DNA of 16,237 bases. It comes from SKVL01 sp051745565 (lineage in GTDB: Bacteria; Patescibacteriota; Minisyncoccia; Phycocordibacterales; CSBR16-193). Position 1 is the first letter of the stretch, and every line of letters starts with the position of its first letter. The stretch lies in contig JBNJEF010000012.1 of assembly GCA_051745565.1 (NCBI GenBank), positions 1-16,237 of the forward strand, given 5' to 3'. Of this stretch, positions 7,530 through 14,509 are shown one piece after another. The notes beneath the pieces were generated by a model. The model saw nothing but the letters and a program-made list of their open reading frames with translations, did no database searches and had not been told where the DNA came from. The position numbers and the translations under genes were made by a program.

Positions 7530-8804
7530 CTAGGAGTCGTATTCCATTTTTTCACGTCCTCCCATATATGGCTGGAGTATCTTGGGAATAGCAATGGATC
7601 CGTCGGCCTGTTGATTGTTCTCTATCAGAGAAACCAAAAGTCTGGGTGTGGGTGCGGCGGTTGAGTTTAGGGAATGAACAAAATACATTTTGCCGTCAGT
7701 GTCCCTGTAGCGAATGTTAAGACGCCTGGACTGGAAATCATGGAAGTAGGAGGCGGAGCTTATCTCTCGGTACTTCTCCTCGGAAGGAACCCACAGTTCA
7801 ACATCATACTTTTTTACCTGCCCCAAGCCGAGATCTCCTCCGCAGTTGACTACCGTTCGGTAAGGTATATCCAAACTCTCTATAAAAGCTTCGGTATTCT
7901 CATTTATCCACTCATGCCAGCTTACGGACTCTTCGTGATTGGCTTCGCATAAGATAAGCTGTTCAAATTTATAGAACTCATGAACTCTTATTAACCCCTT
8001 GGTATCCTTACCGTAAGAACCGGCCTCTCTGCGATAACAGGGAGAAAAACCGAGCATCTTTATGGGCAAGTCCTTTTTATCCAATACTTCGTCCATATGA
8101 TAACCCATAAGAGGAACTTCCGCGGTTCCGGAGAGATACTGTTCATCTTGAGTTTTATATAGATCCTCCTCTCCTTGCGGGATGTATCCCGTACCCATAA
8201 AGACCTCCCTGTTTATAATGGAAGGTGCCATAACGGGAGTAAATCCCCCTCTCTCCATAAAAAAGTCAATTGTATGTTGCCAGATGGCAAAACTTAACAG
8301 TAAAGCATCATTCTTAAGAAAGTAACCTCTAAAGCCGGAGACCTTGGACCCTCTTTCCGTATCCACCATATCAAGCTCCTTCATTGCGTCTATATGGTCC
8401 TTGGGAGTGAAAGAGAACTTCGTTTTATCACCCCAGCTCTTTATCTCCCTGTTGTCTTCATCGCTCTTTCCCTCCGGTACAGTTACATCCGGTATATTGG
8501 GCACATGCAACATGAGCTTTCTCCATTCACCCATAACTTCTTGCAATTTATCCTCTTTGACCTTAAGTTCCTCTTTTAGTTCTTGCATCTCCTTAATAGC
8601 CTCTTCCTTTTCCGCTCCGGTGGACTGGGAAATACCTTCGCTGGCTCTGTTCTGTTTCTCTCTTAACTGTTCAACTTCCTTTATCAAAGATCTTCTCTTC
8701 TCATCAACCTCCAAGAGTTTTTCAACATCAAAATCAATACTCTTCTTGCGAGCACCGTCTTTTATAAGTTCTTTGTTCTCTTTTATGAAATTGATATCCA
8801 GCAT
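7530..8804 (-). CDS. serS: Seryl-tRNA synthetase (class II)
   Basis: 424 residues, full length for bacterial SerRS. It charges tRNA-Ser with serine and also makes the precursor for selenocysteine where that exists. The N-terminal ~110 residues form the tRNA-binding long coiled coil (heptad-rich, Lys/Glu-rich, about 29-98). The class II core follows: GTAEVPL with the TAE serine-binding motif at 227-229, motif 2 FSPCYRREAGSYGKDTKGLIRVHEFYKFE within 253-281 with Arg258, and motif 3 PTPRLLVSLIENNQ at 385-398 with Arg388. The segment before motif 3 reads LNSTAAPTPR where textbook SerRS has LNGSGLAVGR, a variant. The ATG at 8804 has no ribosome site; the preceding bases are AATAAAAT. It heads the long minus-strand run and is divergent from dprA across 116 bases. 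Confidence 0.97.
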   Translation of the reverse strand: MLDINFIKENKELIKDGARKKSIDFDVEKLLEVDEKRRSLIKEVEQLREKQNRASEGISQSTGAEKEEAIKEMQELKEELKVKEDKLQEVMGEWRKLMLHVPNIPDVTVPEGKSDEDNREIKSWGDKTKFSFTPKDHIDAMKELDMVDTERGSKVSGFRGYFLKNDALLLSFAIWQHTIDFFMERGGFTPVMAPSIINREVFMGTGYIPQGEEDLYKTQDEQYLSGTAEVPLMGYHMDEVLDKKDLPIKMLGFSPCYRREAGSYGKDTKGLIRVHEFYKFEQLILCEANHEESVSWHEWINENTEAFIESLDIPYRTVVNCGGDLGLGQVKKYDVELWVPSEEKYREISSASYFHDFQSRRLNIRYRDTDGKMYFVHSLNSTAAPTPRLLVSLIENNQQADGSIAIPKILQPYMGGREKMEYDS

Positions 8805-8885
8805 ATTTTATTGGAGTTAAACTGTTATGAATTATTACGACTTCTAATAATAGTAACCTCTTTAAATAAAAATGGGAAGAAAAAT

Positions 8886-8914
8886 TCCACATAAAAAGGC
8901 AAATGGGTTAAAAT
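8886..8914 (+). promoter_or_regulatory. dprA promoter with an inverted repeat around the -10 box
   Basis: A TCCACA box (8886-8891; four of six match TTGACA), 17 bp, then TAAAAT (8909-8914), ending exactly six bases before the dprA ATG at 8921. The -10 box is framed by a perfect 6-bp inverted repeat, ATGGGT (8903-8908) and ACCCAT (8915-8920), which could be an operator half-site pair. The geometry predicts transcription starting at the ATG. The promoter call is inferred from spacing and hexamers. Confidence 0.55.
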
Positions 8915-8920
8915 ACCCAT

Positions 8921-9784
8921 ATGGAACACCCCATAGAAAAAATGCCCACCGAAGATCTTCCCGATCTTATGAAGGAAATGGAGGATCCGCCAAGATCAGC
9001 TTACACAAGAGGAACAATGCCCCACAAAGAGAATACTTTTCTTTGCGTGGTGGGATCAAGAAAGGTCAGTAGCTATGGAAAAGAGGCCTGCTCAAAGATA
9101 ATAAAAGGTTTGGCCGGATACTCTGTTGTCATTGTTTCCGGTTTGGCACTTGGGATTGATGCCGAAGCACACAAGAGAGCAATGGAAGCTCGCCTCAAGA
9201 CAGTGGCCATACCGGGATCGGGCTTAAATGACAGTGTTATTTACCCCAAAAGCCATCTTTCCTTGGCAAAGGAAATATTAAACTCTGGTGGAGCACTCTT
9301 TTCCGAATTTGAACCGGACTTTGAAGCAACCAACTGGAGTTTCCCCAAAAGGAACAGAGTGATGGCGGGGATGTCGCACGGTATTCTGGTCATAGAAGCG
9401 GAAAAGCGATCCGGCACTTTAATAACCGCCCGAGCGGGACTTGAGTACAACAGAGAGATATTCGCCGTCCCCGGCTCCATTTTCTCTTCCACTTCGGAAG
9501 GAACTAATTACCTCATAAAACAGGGAGCTTATCCGGTAACTTCCGCTAAGGACATAATAGACTTCTTCTCTCTTTCAAAAAAGGAAACCAAAGGAGAGAT
9601 AGATAATAACCTATCAGAAGATGAAGTATCTCTGATAAATAAACTAAAAGAACCAATGAGAAAGAATGACCTTATTGCTTCAAGTAAACTTCCTACAGCC
9701 AAAGCCAATATACTGATCTCTTCTTTGGAGATAAAAGGTTATATCAAAGAATCCGACGGTATCCTCTACCCCTTTAAGGAATAG
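8921..9784 (+). CDS. dprA: DNA-processing protein DprA (RecA loader for single-stranded DNA)
   Basis: DprA protects incoming single-stranded DNA during natural transformation and loads RecA on it. The 287-residue protein starts with only a short lead before the Rossmann-like core, so the N-terminal SAM-like domain found in longer homologues is missing or reduced to a remnant (LPDLMKEMEDPPRSAYTRG, 13-31). The core has CVVGSRKVSSYG (42-53), VIVSGLALGIDAEAH (69-83), PGSGLNDSVIYPKSH (98-112), SEFEP (127-131), the basic WSFPKRNRVMAGMS (137-150), and EAEKRSGTLITA (157-168). A winged-helix-like C-terminal domain follows (about 227-287). All conserved core residues appear intact. The ATG at 8921 has no ribosome site but sits six bases after a TAAAAT box, suggesting a leaderless mRNA. 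It ends 10 bases from the convergent deacylase gene. dprA and topA are neighbours in many bacteria; here two opposite-strand genes lie between them. Confidence 0.93.
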   Translation: MEHPIEKMPTEDLPDLMKEMEDPPRSAYTRGTMPHKENTFLCVVGSRKVSSYGKEACSKIIKGLAGYSVVIVSGLALGIDAEAHKRAMEARLKTVAIPGSGLNDSVIYPKSHLSLAKEILNSGGALFSEFEPDFEATNWSFPKRNRVMAGMSHGILVIEAEKRSGTLITARAGLEYNREIFAVPGSIFSSTSEGTNYLIKQGAYPVTSAKDIIDFFSLSKKETKGEIDNNLSEDEVSLINKLKEPMRKNDLIASSKLPTAKANILISSLEIKGYIKESDGILYPFKE

Positions 9785-9794
9785 AGTCTCTAGA

Positions 9795-10259
9795 TCATTC
9801 TTTGGAGATATCCGCCACTTCAAAAGGAATTACTTTTTCAAGATCGCTCCACTTTATTTCTACGGACCGATCTCTTCTTCCGGCGTTAAAGATGACCTTC
9901 TTTGATCTTGTGACCTTTTCATCAACTACGGTCTTTAAACCGCAGATATTACCTAAAGGGTAACATCCCCCTACCTCACAACCCATAACGGAGAGAACTT
10001 CCTCTGGAGAGACCATTCTTAGATCTTGTACACCCAAAAAGGCACGGACTTTAGCGGAAGAGACTTTATTGTCTCCCGATAAAACCAAAAGCACCGAACC
10101 TTTCTCGGTACGGAAAAAGAGTGATTTCAGCCCCACAGAATCAGTCTGTTTTATCTTCTTTGCCTCTTCACTGGTTATGACCGGTTCGTGCTTGAATACT
10201 TTATACTCAACTTCCTTTGAGTCAAGAAATAATATTATCTCTTCAAACGGATCTTTCAT
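9795..10259 (-). CDS. ybaK: YbaK/ProX-type aminoacyl-tRNA deacylase
   Basis: 154 residues covering one YbaK/aminoacyl-tRNA editing domain and nothing else. This family hydrolyses mischarged tRNA in trans, classically Cys-tRNA-Pro (YbaK) or Ala-tRNA-Pro (ProX-like). Motifs seen: ITSEEAKK at 28-35, LKSLFFRTEKG at 44-54 with Lys45 at the position of the conserved YbaK lysine, LVLSGDNKVSSAKVR at 58-72, GCEVGGCYPLGN at 93-104, and VIFNAGRRDRSVEI at 122-135. The substrate cannot be told from the sequence. Three cysteines (94, 99 and 106) near the substrate loop are a visible oddity. It starts 5 bases after the stop of the ABC exporter gene and is probably co-transcribed with it. No ribosome site is visible; AATAAAAT lies just upstream. 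It converges on dprA with a 10-base gap. Confidence 0.9.
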   Translation of the reverse strand: MKDPFEEIILFLDSKEVEYKVFKHEPVITSEEAKKIKQTDSVGLKSLFFRTEKGSVLLVLSGDNKVSSAKVRAFLGVQDLRMVSPEEVLSVMGCEVGGCYPLGNICGLKTVVDEKVTRSKKVIFNAGRRDRSVEIKWSDLEKVIPFEVADISKE

Positions 10260-10264
10260 ATATT

Positions 10265-12085
10265 TTATTGATCATTAAGGCCTATCTGTAGATCATATAG
10301 ATGCTTATACTCACCTTCTTGTGATATAAGCTCATTGTGATGCCCGATCTGAACAATGGCCCCTTCTTTTAAAACAATAATTTTATCAGCATTCCTTACA
10401 GTTGAAAAACGATGAGCAATGATAAAAGTGGTTTTCTCCTTCATGATCTGCTCCAGGGACTTTTGCATTTTATACTCCGAACGAGCATCAAGGGCGGATG
10501 TCGGCTCATCTAGAATAAGTATTTTGGGATCGGCCAGAATCGCTCTGGCTATAGCCACTCTCTGTTTCTGTCCTCCGGATAGTTTTATTCCCCTCTCACC
10601 CACCAACTGCTCCCATTTGTCCGGAAATTCTTCAATGAACTTATCGGCATCAGCTAAGCGAACAGCTTCTTTCAGTTTTTCCTCGTTAAATTTAATATCG
10701 CTTCCACCGAAAGAGATGTTCTCTTTAATAGTGTCATTAAAGAGAACTATGTCTTGAGACACTATGGCAATATTGCGTCTTAAGAATTCAAGGTTGAATC
10801 TTCTGATATCACAGCCGTCTATTAGGACCCGACCCGAAGTGGCAAAATGAAATCCTAAAAGAAGATCTACCAAAGTTGTTTTTCCAACACCGCTCTCTCC
10901 CACGATAGCAACTGTCTCGCCGGGATTCACCTTAAAGGAGACGTCTTTAAGGACCGGTCTGTCCGTATTATTCTCATAATTGAAATACACATTTTCAAAA
11001 GTAACCTCACCTTTTATCTCATCTTCGCCGAAAGCATCTTTGGGGAAGTAGTTCTCTTTGGGCATATCCAGTATCCTTTCCGTCTCGTTTATATTAACAA
11101 TACCGTTTTGTACATCTTGCCAGGTGTGACCAATAACAGTGAAAGGACCAAAGACCATAGCGACATAACCGTTAACCGCCAGCAGTTCACCTATACTCAT
11201 CCATCCTCCTAAAATGGCGTATACTGAGTAAATAAAAACCGCAAGCTGGGCCAAGAATATGATGCCCTTTTGATAAAAGTGTAAATTACCCCACACACGG
11301 ATCACTTCAGACCATCCTCCGGCCACCGAATTTTTAAAAGAGTTATCCATCTTTTCAATTATCAGATCCTCGGCCACCGCCTCTTTAACACGACGAGTAT
11401 TTATAACGAAATCGTAAGAATCACCCCAAGCACGAGAGGTTCTTTTGTACATATCCTTTTGCATATCAGCCAGAGATGAAGCGCTTTTTATATATACAAG
11501 AATAAAAGCAACCAAAGAAAAGACCAGTATCGCTCCCAGCGTGGTATTTATGTAAAAAGTAATACCGATAGCTATAAATATACTAAGTATCTGAGGCGAG
11601 AGCTGAATAACAACGCTGGATGTGATCCTTTCAATATTGTTAGCGGTCATAATGATCTTCTCAAAGACCTCGCCGATCTTTTTTTGTTTGTGAAAAGAGA
11701 GAGGAAGATATATCAGATGCTTCAAGCCGAGAATTACATAATCGGCCCATATCCGCACTGCCAAACCGTCACTCTCACGAGATATATGTCTGTCTATAAA
11801 AGTCAGAGCGATCTGAACACAAGCCCAAATGATCAAGATCACAACATAGAGAGGCAGAACAAAACCAAAAAGAACTCTCCCCGTGGACGGGTCGCTTAAA
11901 GCATCAACAAAAGCACCCACAAGATAAGGAACCGAAGCATTACCCAAAGAAGAGAGTACTCCGAGTATTATAAAAACATAGACCTCTTTTCTGTATTTGC
12001 CAAACATTCTCAAAAGAACACGAGATCCTTTAAAGATCTCTTTTCTGCCTATCTTCTCTTTGTTCTGTTCTTCAGAATGGACCAT
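10265..12085 (-). CDS. ABC exporter, fused membrane and ATPase domains (ABCB/MsbA-like half transporter)
   Basis: 606 residues, the standard half-transporter length; it should act as a homodimer, or as a heterodimer with an unlinked partner. The membrane domain (about 30-330) has six hydrophobic helices, roughly 34-57, 72-97, 155-178, 183-200, 273-292 and 298-318. The ATPase domain holds Walker A GESGVGKTT at 396-404, Q-loop IVSQD with Gln444, signature LSGGQKQR at 502-509, Walker B ILILDEPTSALD at 522-533 with Glu527, and the switch His558 in IIAHRFSTV. All catalytic residues are intact. Candidate cargoes are lipids, peptides or drugs; the sequence does not decide. It is followed at 5 bases by the YbaK-type gene and is divergent from topA. 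The ATG at 12085 is preceded by TATACT eight bases upstream, within an inverted repeat. Confidence 0.94.
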   Translation of the reverse strand: MVHSEEQNKEKIGRKEIFKGSRVLLRMFGKYRKEVYVFIILGVLSSLGNASVPYLVGAFVDALSDPSTGRVLFGFVLPLYVVILIIWACVQIALTFIDRHISRESDGLAVRIWADYVILGLKHLIYLPLSFHKQKKIGEVFEKIIMTANNIERITSSVVIQLSPQILSIFIAIGITFYINTTLGAILVFSLVAFILVYIKSASSLADMQKDMYKRTSRAWGDSYDFVINTRRVKEAVAEDLIIEKMDNSFKNSVAGGWSEVIRVWGNLHFYQKGIIFLAQLAVFIYSVYAILGGWMSIGELLAVNGYVAMVFGPFTVIGHTWQDVQNGIVNINETERILDMPKENYFPKDAFGEDEIKGEVTFENVYFNYENNTDRPVLKDVSFKVNPGETVAIVGESGVGKTTLVDLLLGFHFATSGRVLIDGCDIRRFNLEFLRRNIAIVSQDIVLFNDTIKENISFGGSDIKFNEEKLKEAVRLADADKFIEEFPDKWEQLVGERGIKLSGGQKQRVAIARAILADPKILILDEPTSALDARSEYKMQKSLEQIMKEKTTFIIAHRFSTVRNADKIIVLKEGAIVQIGHHNELISQEGEYKHLYDLQIGLNDQ

Positions 12086-12089
12086 ATTT

Positions 12090-12112
12090 TAAAAGTATAA
12101 CTTAAACTTTTA
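12090..12112 (-). promoter_or_regulatory. Possible promoter and operator of the ABC exporter gene
   Basis: On the minus strand TATACT (12099 down to 12094) ends eight bases before the ATG at 12085, so the leader would be only about 2 bases. A perfect 7-bp inverted repeat, TAAAAGT (12090-12096) and ACTTTTA (12106-12112), brackets this box and could be a repressor site. The -35 region is poor (GTGGAA at 17 bp). All this is inferred from sequence shape in an AT-rich gap. Confidence 0.35.
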
Positions 12113-12132
12113 GGTTTTCCACTTACATTAAC

Positions 12133-12159
12133 TTGACCTTGTGGCTTTATCGGGATAGT
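12133..12159 (+). promoter_or_regulatory. Weak candidate promoter for topA
   Basis: TTGACC (12133-12138) is five of six to the -35 consensus, but the best -10-like box at a usable distance, GATAGT (12154-12159), is only 15 bp away, shorter than usual. It would leave a leader of about 40 bases with no ribosome site before the ATG at 12207. No better candidate is seen in the 121-base divergent gap. Confidence 0.25.
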
Positions 12160-12206
12160 CTTTTGGAGTTTGCAAGATCCTAAATACTGTAGTAGTAATT
12201 AATAAA

Positions 12207-14396
12207 ATGCCAACAACCAAAAAGAAACTTGTTATCGTGGAGTCACCGGCTAAAGAGAAGACCATCTCTAAATATTTGGGAAGCGATTACATCGTGAAGT
12301 CTTCCGTTGGTCACGTAAGGGACCTACCCAAGAGCAACAAGAACGCGGTAGATATTGATTCCGGATTTATCCCACATTATGAAATACTTCCCACCAAAAA
12401 AAAGGTAGTTGACGATATTCAAAAGAGTGCCAAAAAGGCAGACGAGATCCTGCTTGCCATGGACCCCGACAGGGAAGGAGAAGCCATTGCTTGGCATCTG
12501 AAAGAAGCGGCTGATCTTAAGAACACCAAAAGGATAGTCTTTCATGAAATAACTAAAGAAGCCGTAAATGAGGCCTTAAAACACCCCAGAGGTATAGACG
12601 AGGATCTAAAAGAAGCACAAGAAGCCAGACGGGTGCTGGATCGGCTATTCGGGTATGATCTCTCTTCTTTTATTTGGAAAAAGGTTAGATACGGACTCTC
12701 TGCCGGAAGAGTACAGTCACCGGCGCTGAGGATCTTGGTAGAAAGAGAAAGAGAAATAAACGCCTTTATACCGCAAAAGTATTGGGAGATAAGAGCGGAC
12801 ACAGAAACAGATGGAGGCGAGCTCTGCACCTTCAAGTGCTCTGAAGACCCCACCGAAGAAAAGGAGGTTGAACGTATTAAAAGCACCGGTGAGAAAGGAG
12901 ATTGGTTCGTTAAGGACATAAAAGAAAAGACCGTACACCGAAAAGCCAACCCGCCTTTCATAACCTCAACCTTACAGAGAACCGCAAGCTCTCGTCTTGG
13001 CTTCAGCCCTGCCAAGACAATGTCCGTAGCCCAGCGTCTTTACGAAGCCGGACTTATAACATATATGAGAACCGACAGCACCACTCTGTCCTCTCAAGCT
13101 CAAGATCAGATAAAAGGAGTCATTCTTAAAAAGTTCAAAGAAGAGGACTACTCACCCAATAACTTCAGTAAAAAGAGCAAGAATGCCCAAGAAGCTCATG
13201 AGGCCATACGCCCGACTGATTGTTACAAAGAAACGGCGGGAGCTAACCAAGAGCAGAAGAAGCTCTACCGCTTAATATGGCAAAGGGCCGTAGCTTCCCA
13301 AATGAGAGACGCGCAGATAAAACAGACAAAAATAACGGCACAGATAAAAGAAGGAACCATACCCGACTTCAATCTCAATGGGAACCGTGTCATATCCGAA
13401 GGATGGCTAAAAGCTGATCCTGACTCCCGCAAAGAAGACACCGAGGTGCCCAAACTGAAAGCTAAAGACCCTCTGAAACTAAAAGAGATAAGAACCGAAG
13501 AAAAGGAAACCCAGCCCCCTAATCGCTACTCGGAAGCGGGACTGGTTAAGGAGATGGAAAAGAGAGGAATAGGGAGACCCTCAACTTACGCTTCCATTAT
13601 CAAGACCCTCCAAGACAGAGAGTACGTTGAGAAGATAAACCGCTCTCTTAAGCCGACAGACACCGGTATGGTAGTCAGCTCATTTCTGGAAGAACACTTC
13701 AATTCCTACATATCCGACTCTTTCACCGCCAAAATGGAGGACGATCTTGATGAAATAGCCGAAGGTAAGAAGAAATACAAAGAGATATTGGAAGAGTTCT
13801 ACTTCCCTTTTAGTAAAGATATAGCATCAAAAGAGTCTATGGAGAAAATAACCAACCTCGGAGAAGCCGGAGAAGAGTATAAATGTCCCAAATGCGGAAG
13901 CGGAATGATAATCAAACTGGGCAGAGGCGGAAAGTTCCTCTCCTGCTCAAAGTTCCCGGACTGCGACGGAGCCTTAACTTCCGAAGGTAAAGAAATAAAC
14001 GGAGACAAACCTTTAGGACAGCACTCGGAGACCGGCGACAATGTATACCTGCTGACAGGAAGATACGGCCCTTACGTTCAACTGGGAGAGAACTCAAAAG
14101 ACAAAAAGAAACCCAAAAGAGCCGGCATTCCGACAGGTAAAGACCCGGAAAAAGTTACCATAGAAGATGCCGAAACCTACCTATCTCTTCCTAAAGTTTT
14201 AGGGGAACACCCTGAGAGCGGTGAACCCGTGAAAGCCGGAGCAGGCCCTTTCGGTCCTTATGTTTTTCACAACGGAGTGTACGCCTCCTTAAGGAAAGAC
14301 GACGACGTCTATACTATAGAAATAAAAAGAGCACTTGAACTGCTTAAAGAAAAAGAAGAGCGACAGAAAGCTAAAAACAAAAAAGGTAAGAAGTAA
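12207..14396 (+). CDS. topA: DNA topoisomerase I (type IA)
   Basis: Relaxes negative supercoils by cutting and passing single strands. The 729-residue protein has the Toprim domain with VESPAK (11-16, Glu12) and the acidic triad DPDREGE (86-92). YGLSAGRVQSPALR (162-175) follows, then the active-site Tyr286 with Arg288 in TYMRTDST, and GIGRPSTYASI (454-464). The C-terminus has one four-Cys zinc ribbon (Cys560, Cys563, Cys580, Cys586) and then two Topo-C repeat modules around GRYGPYVQLG (618-627) and GPFGPYVFHNG (680-690), ending in a Lys-rich tail (716-729). E. coli TopA has more zinc ribbons, while many bacteria have this ribbon-plus-repeats type. Start: MPTTKKKLVIVESPAK gives a normal short lead. 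The ATG has no ribosome site, only AATAAA before it. The gene is divergent from the ABC exporter and is followed after 113 bases by the Rel gene. Confidence 0.97.
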   Translation: MPTTKKKLVIVESPAKEKTISKYLGSDYIVKSSVGHVRDLPKSNKNAVDIDSGFIPHYEILPTKKKVVDDIQKSAKKADEILLAMDPDREGEAIAWHLKEAADLKNTKRIVFHEITKEAVNEALKHPRGIDEDLKEAQEARRVLDRLFGYDLSSFIWKKVRYGLSAGRVQSPALRILVEREREINAFIPQKYWEIRADTETDGGELCTFKCSEDPTEEKEVERIKSTGEKGDWFVKDIKEKTVHRKANPPFITSTLQRTASSRLGFSPAKTMSVAQRLYEAGLITYMRTDSTTLSSQAQDQIKGVILKKFKEEDYSPNNFSKKSKNAQEAHEAIRPTDCYKETAGANQEQKKLYRLIWQRAVASQMRDAQIKQTKITAQIKEGTIPDFNLNGNRVISEGWLKADPDSRKEDTEVPKLKAKDPLKLKEIRTEEKETQPPNRYSEAGLVKEMEKRGIGRPSTYASIIKTLQDREYVEKINRSLKPTDTGMVVSSFLEEHFNSYISDSFTAKMEDDLDEIAEGKKKYKEILEEFYFPFSKDIASKESMEKITNLGEAGEEYKCPKCGSGMIIKLGRGGKFLSCSKFPDCDGALTSEGKEINGDKPLGQHSETGDNVYLLTGRYGPYVQLGENSKDKKKPKRAGIPTGKDPEKVTIEDAETYLSLPKVLGEHPESGEPVKAGAGPFGPYVFHNGVYASLRKDDDVYTIEIKRALELLKEKEERQKAKNKKGKK

Positions 14397-14474
14397 AAGT
14401 AAAGTCTCTTTTAATTTGATACTTAATCTCATGCTCCTTTAGAGCTCAAAAGCTAAAAAAATAATTCCAAGGGC

Positions 14475-14503
14475 TTGTCAACCTGCGGGTGTATATATAT
14501 AAT
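14475..14503 (+). promoter_or_regulatory. Strong promoter of the Rel gene, leaderless
   Basis: TTGTCA (14475-14480), exactly 17 bp, then a perfect TATAAT (14498-14503). The -10 box ends six bases before the ATG at 14510, so the expected first transcribed base is the A of the start codon. This is the best promoter match in the window and makes the upstream in-frame GTG at 14489 (inside the spacer) impossible as the start if this promoter is used. Confidence 0.75.
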
Positions 14504-14509
14504 GCCGAT

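Noticed and set aside
8344..8820. 158-residue plus-strand open frame opposite serS
   Set aside because: It is antisense to the well-conserved SerRS coiled coil, Ser/Leu/Phe-rich as expected for the reverse of Lys/Glu-rich coding, and has no recognisable motif.
8872..9072. 66-residue open frame overlapping the start of dprA
   Set aside because: It spans the dprA promoter and runs in another frame of conserved dprA sequence; no ribosome site or motif.
12542..13015. 157-residue minus-strand open frame opposite topA
   Set aside because: Antisense shadow of conserved topA sequence; composition is an artefact and there are no motifs.
14394..14413. TAAAAG/CTTTTA hairpin at the topA stop as a terminator
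   Set aside because: Only six AT-rich pairs, an eight-base loop and no T-run after it; too weak to list as a terminator.
14442..14460. AGCT-CAAA-AGCT hairpin followed by an A-run between topA and rel
   Set aside because: As a terminator it would work only on the minus strand, where no gene needs one at this place.
14489..14509. In-frame GTG start for the Rel gene, adding seven residues
   Set aside because: It lies inside the 17-bp spacer of the near-consensus promoter and has no ribosome site; the ATG at 14510 matches the expected transcription start.
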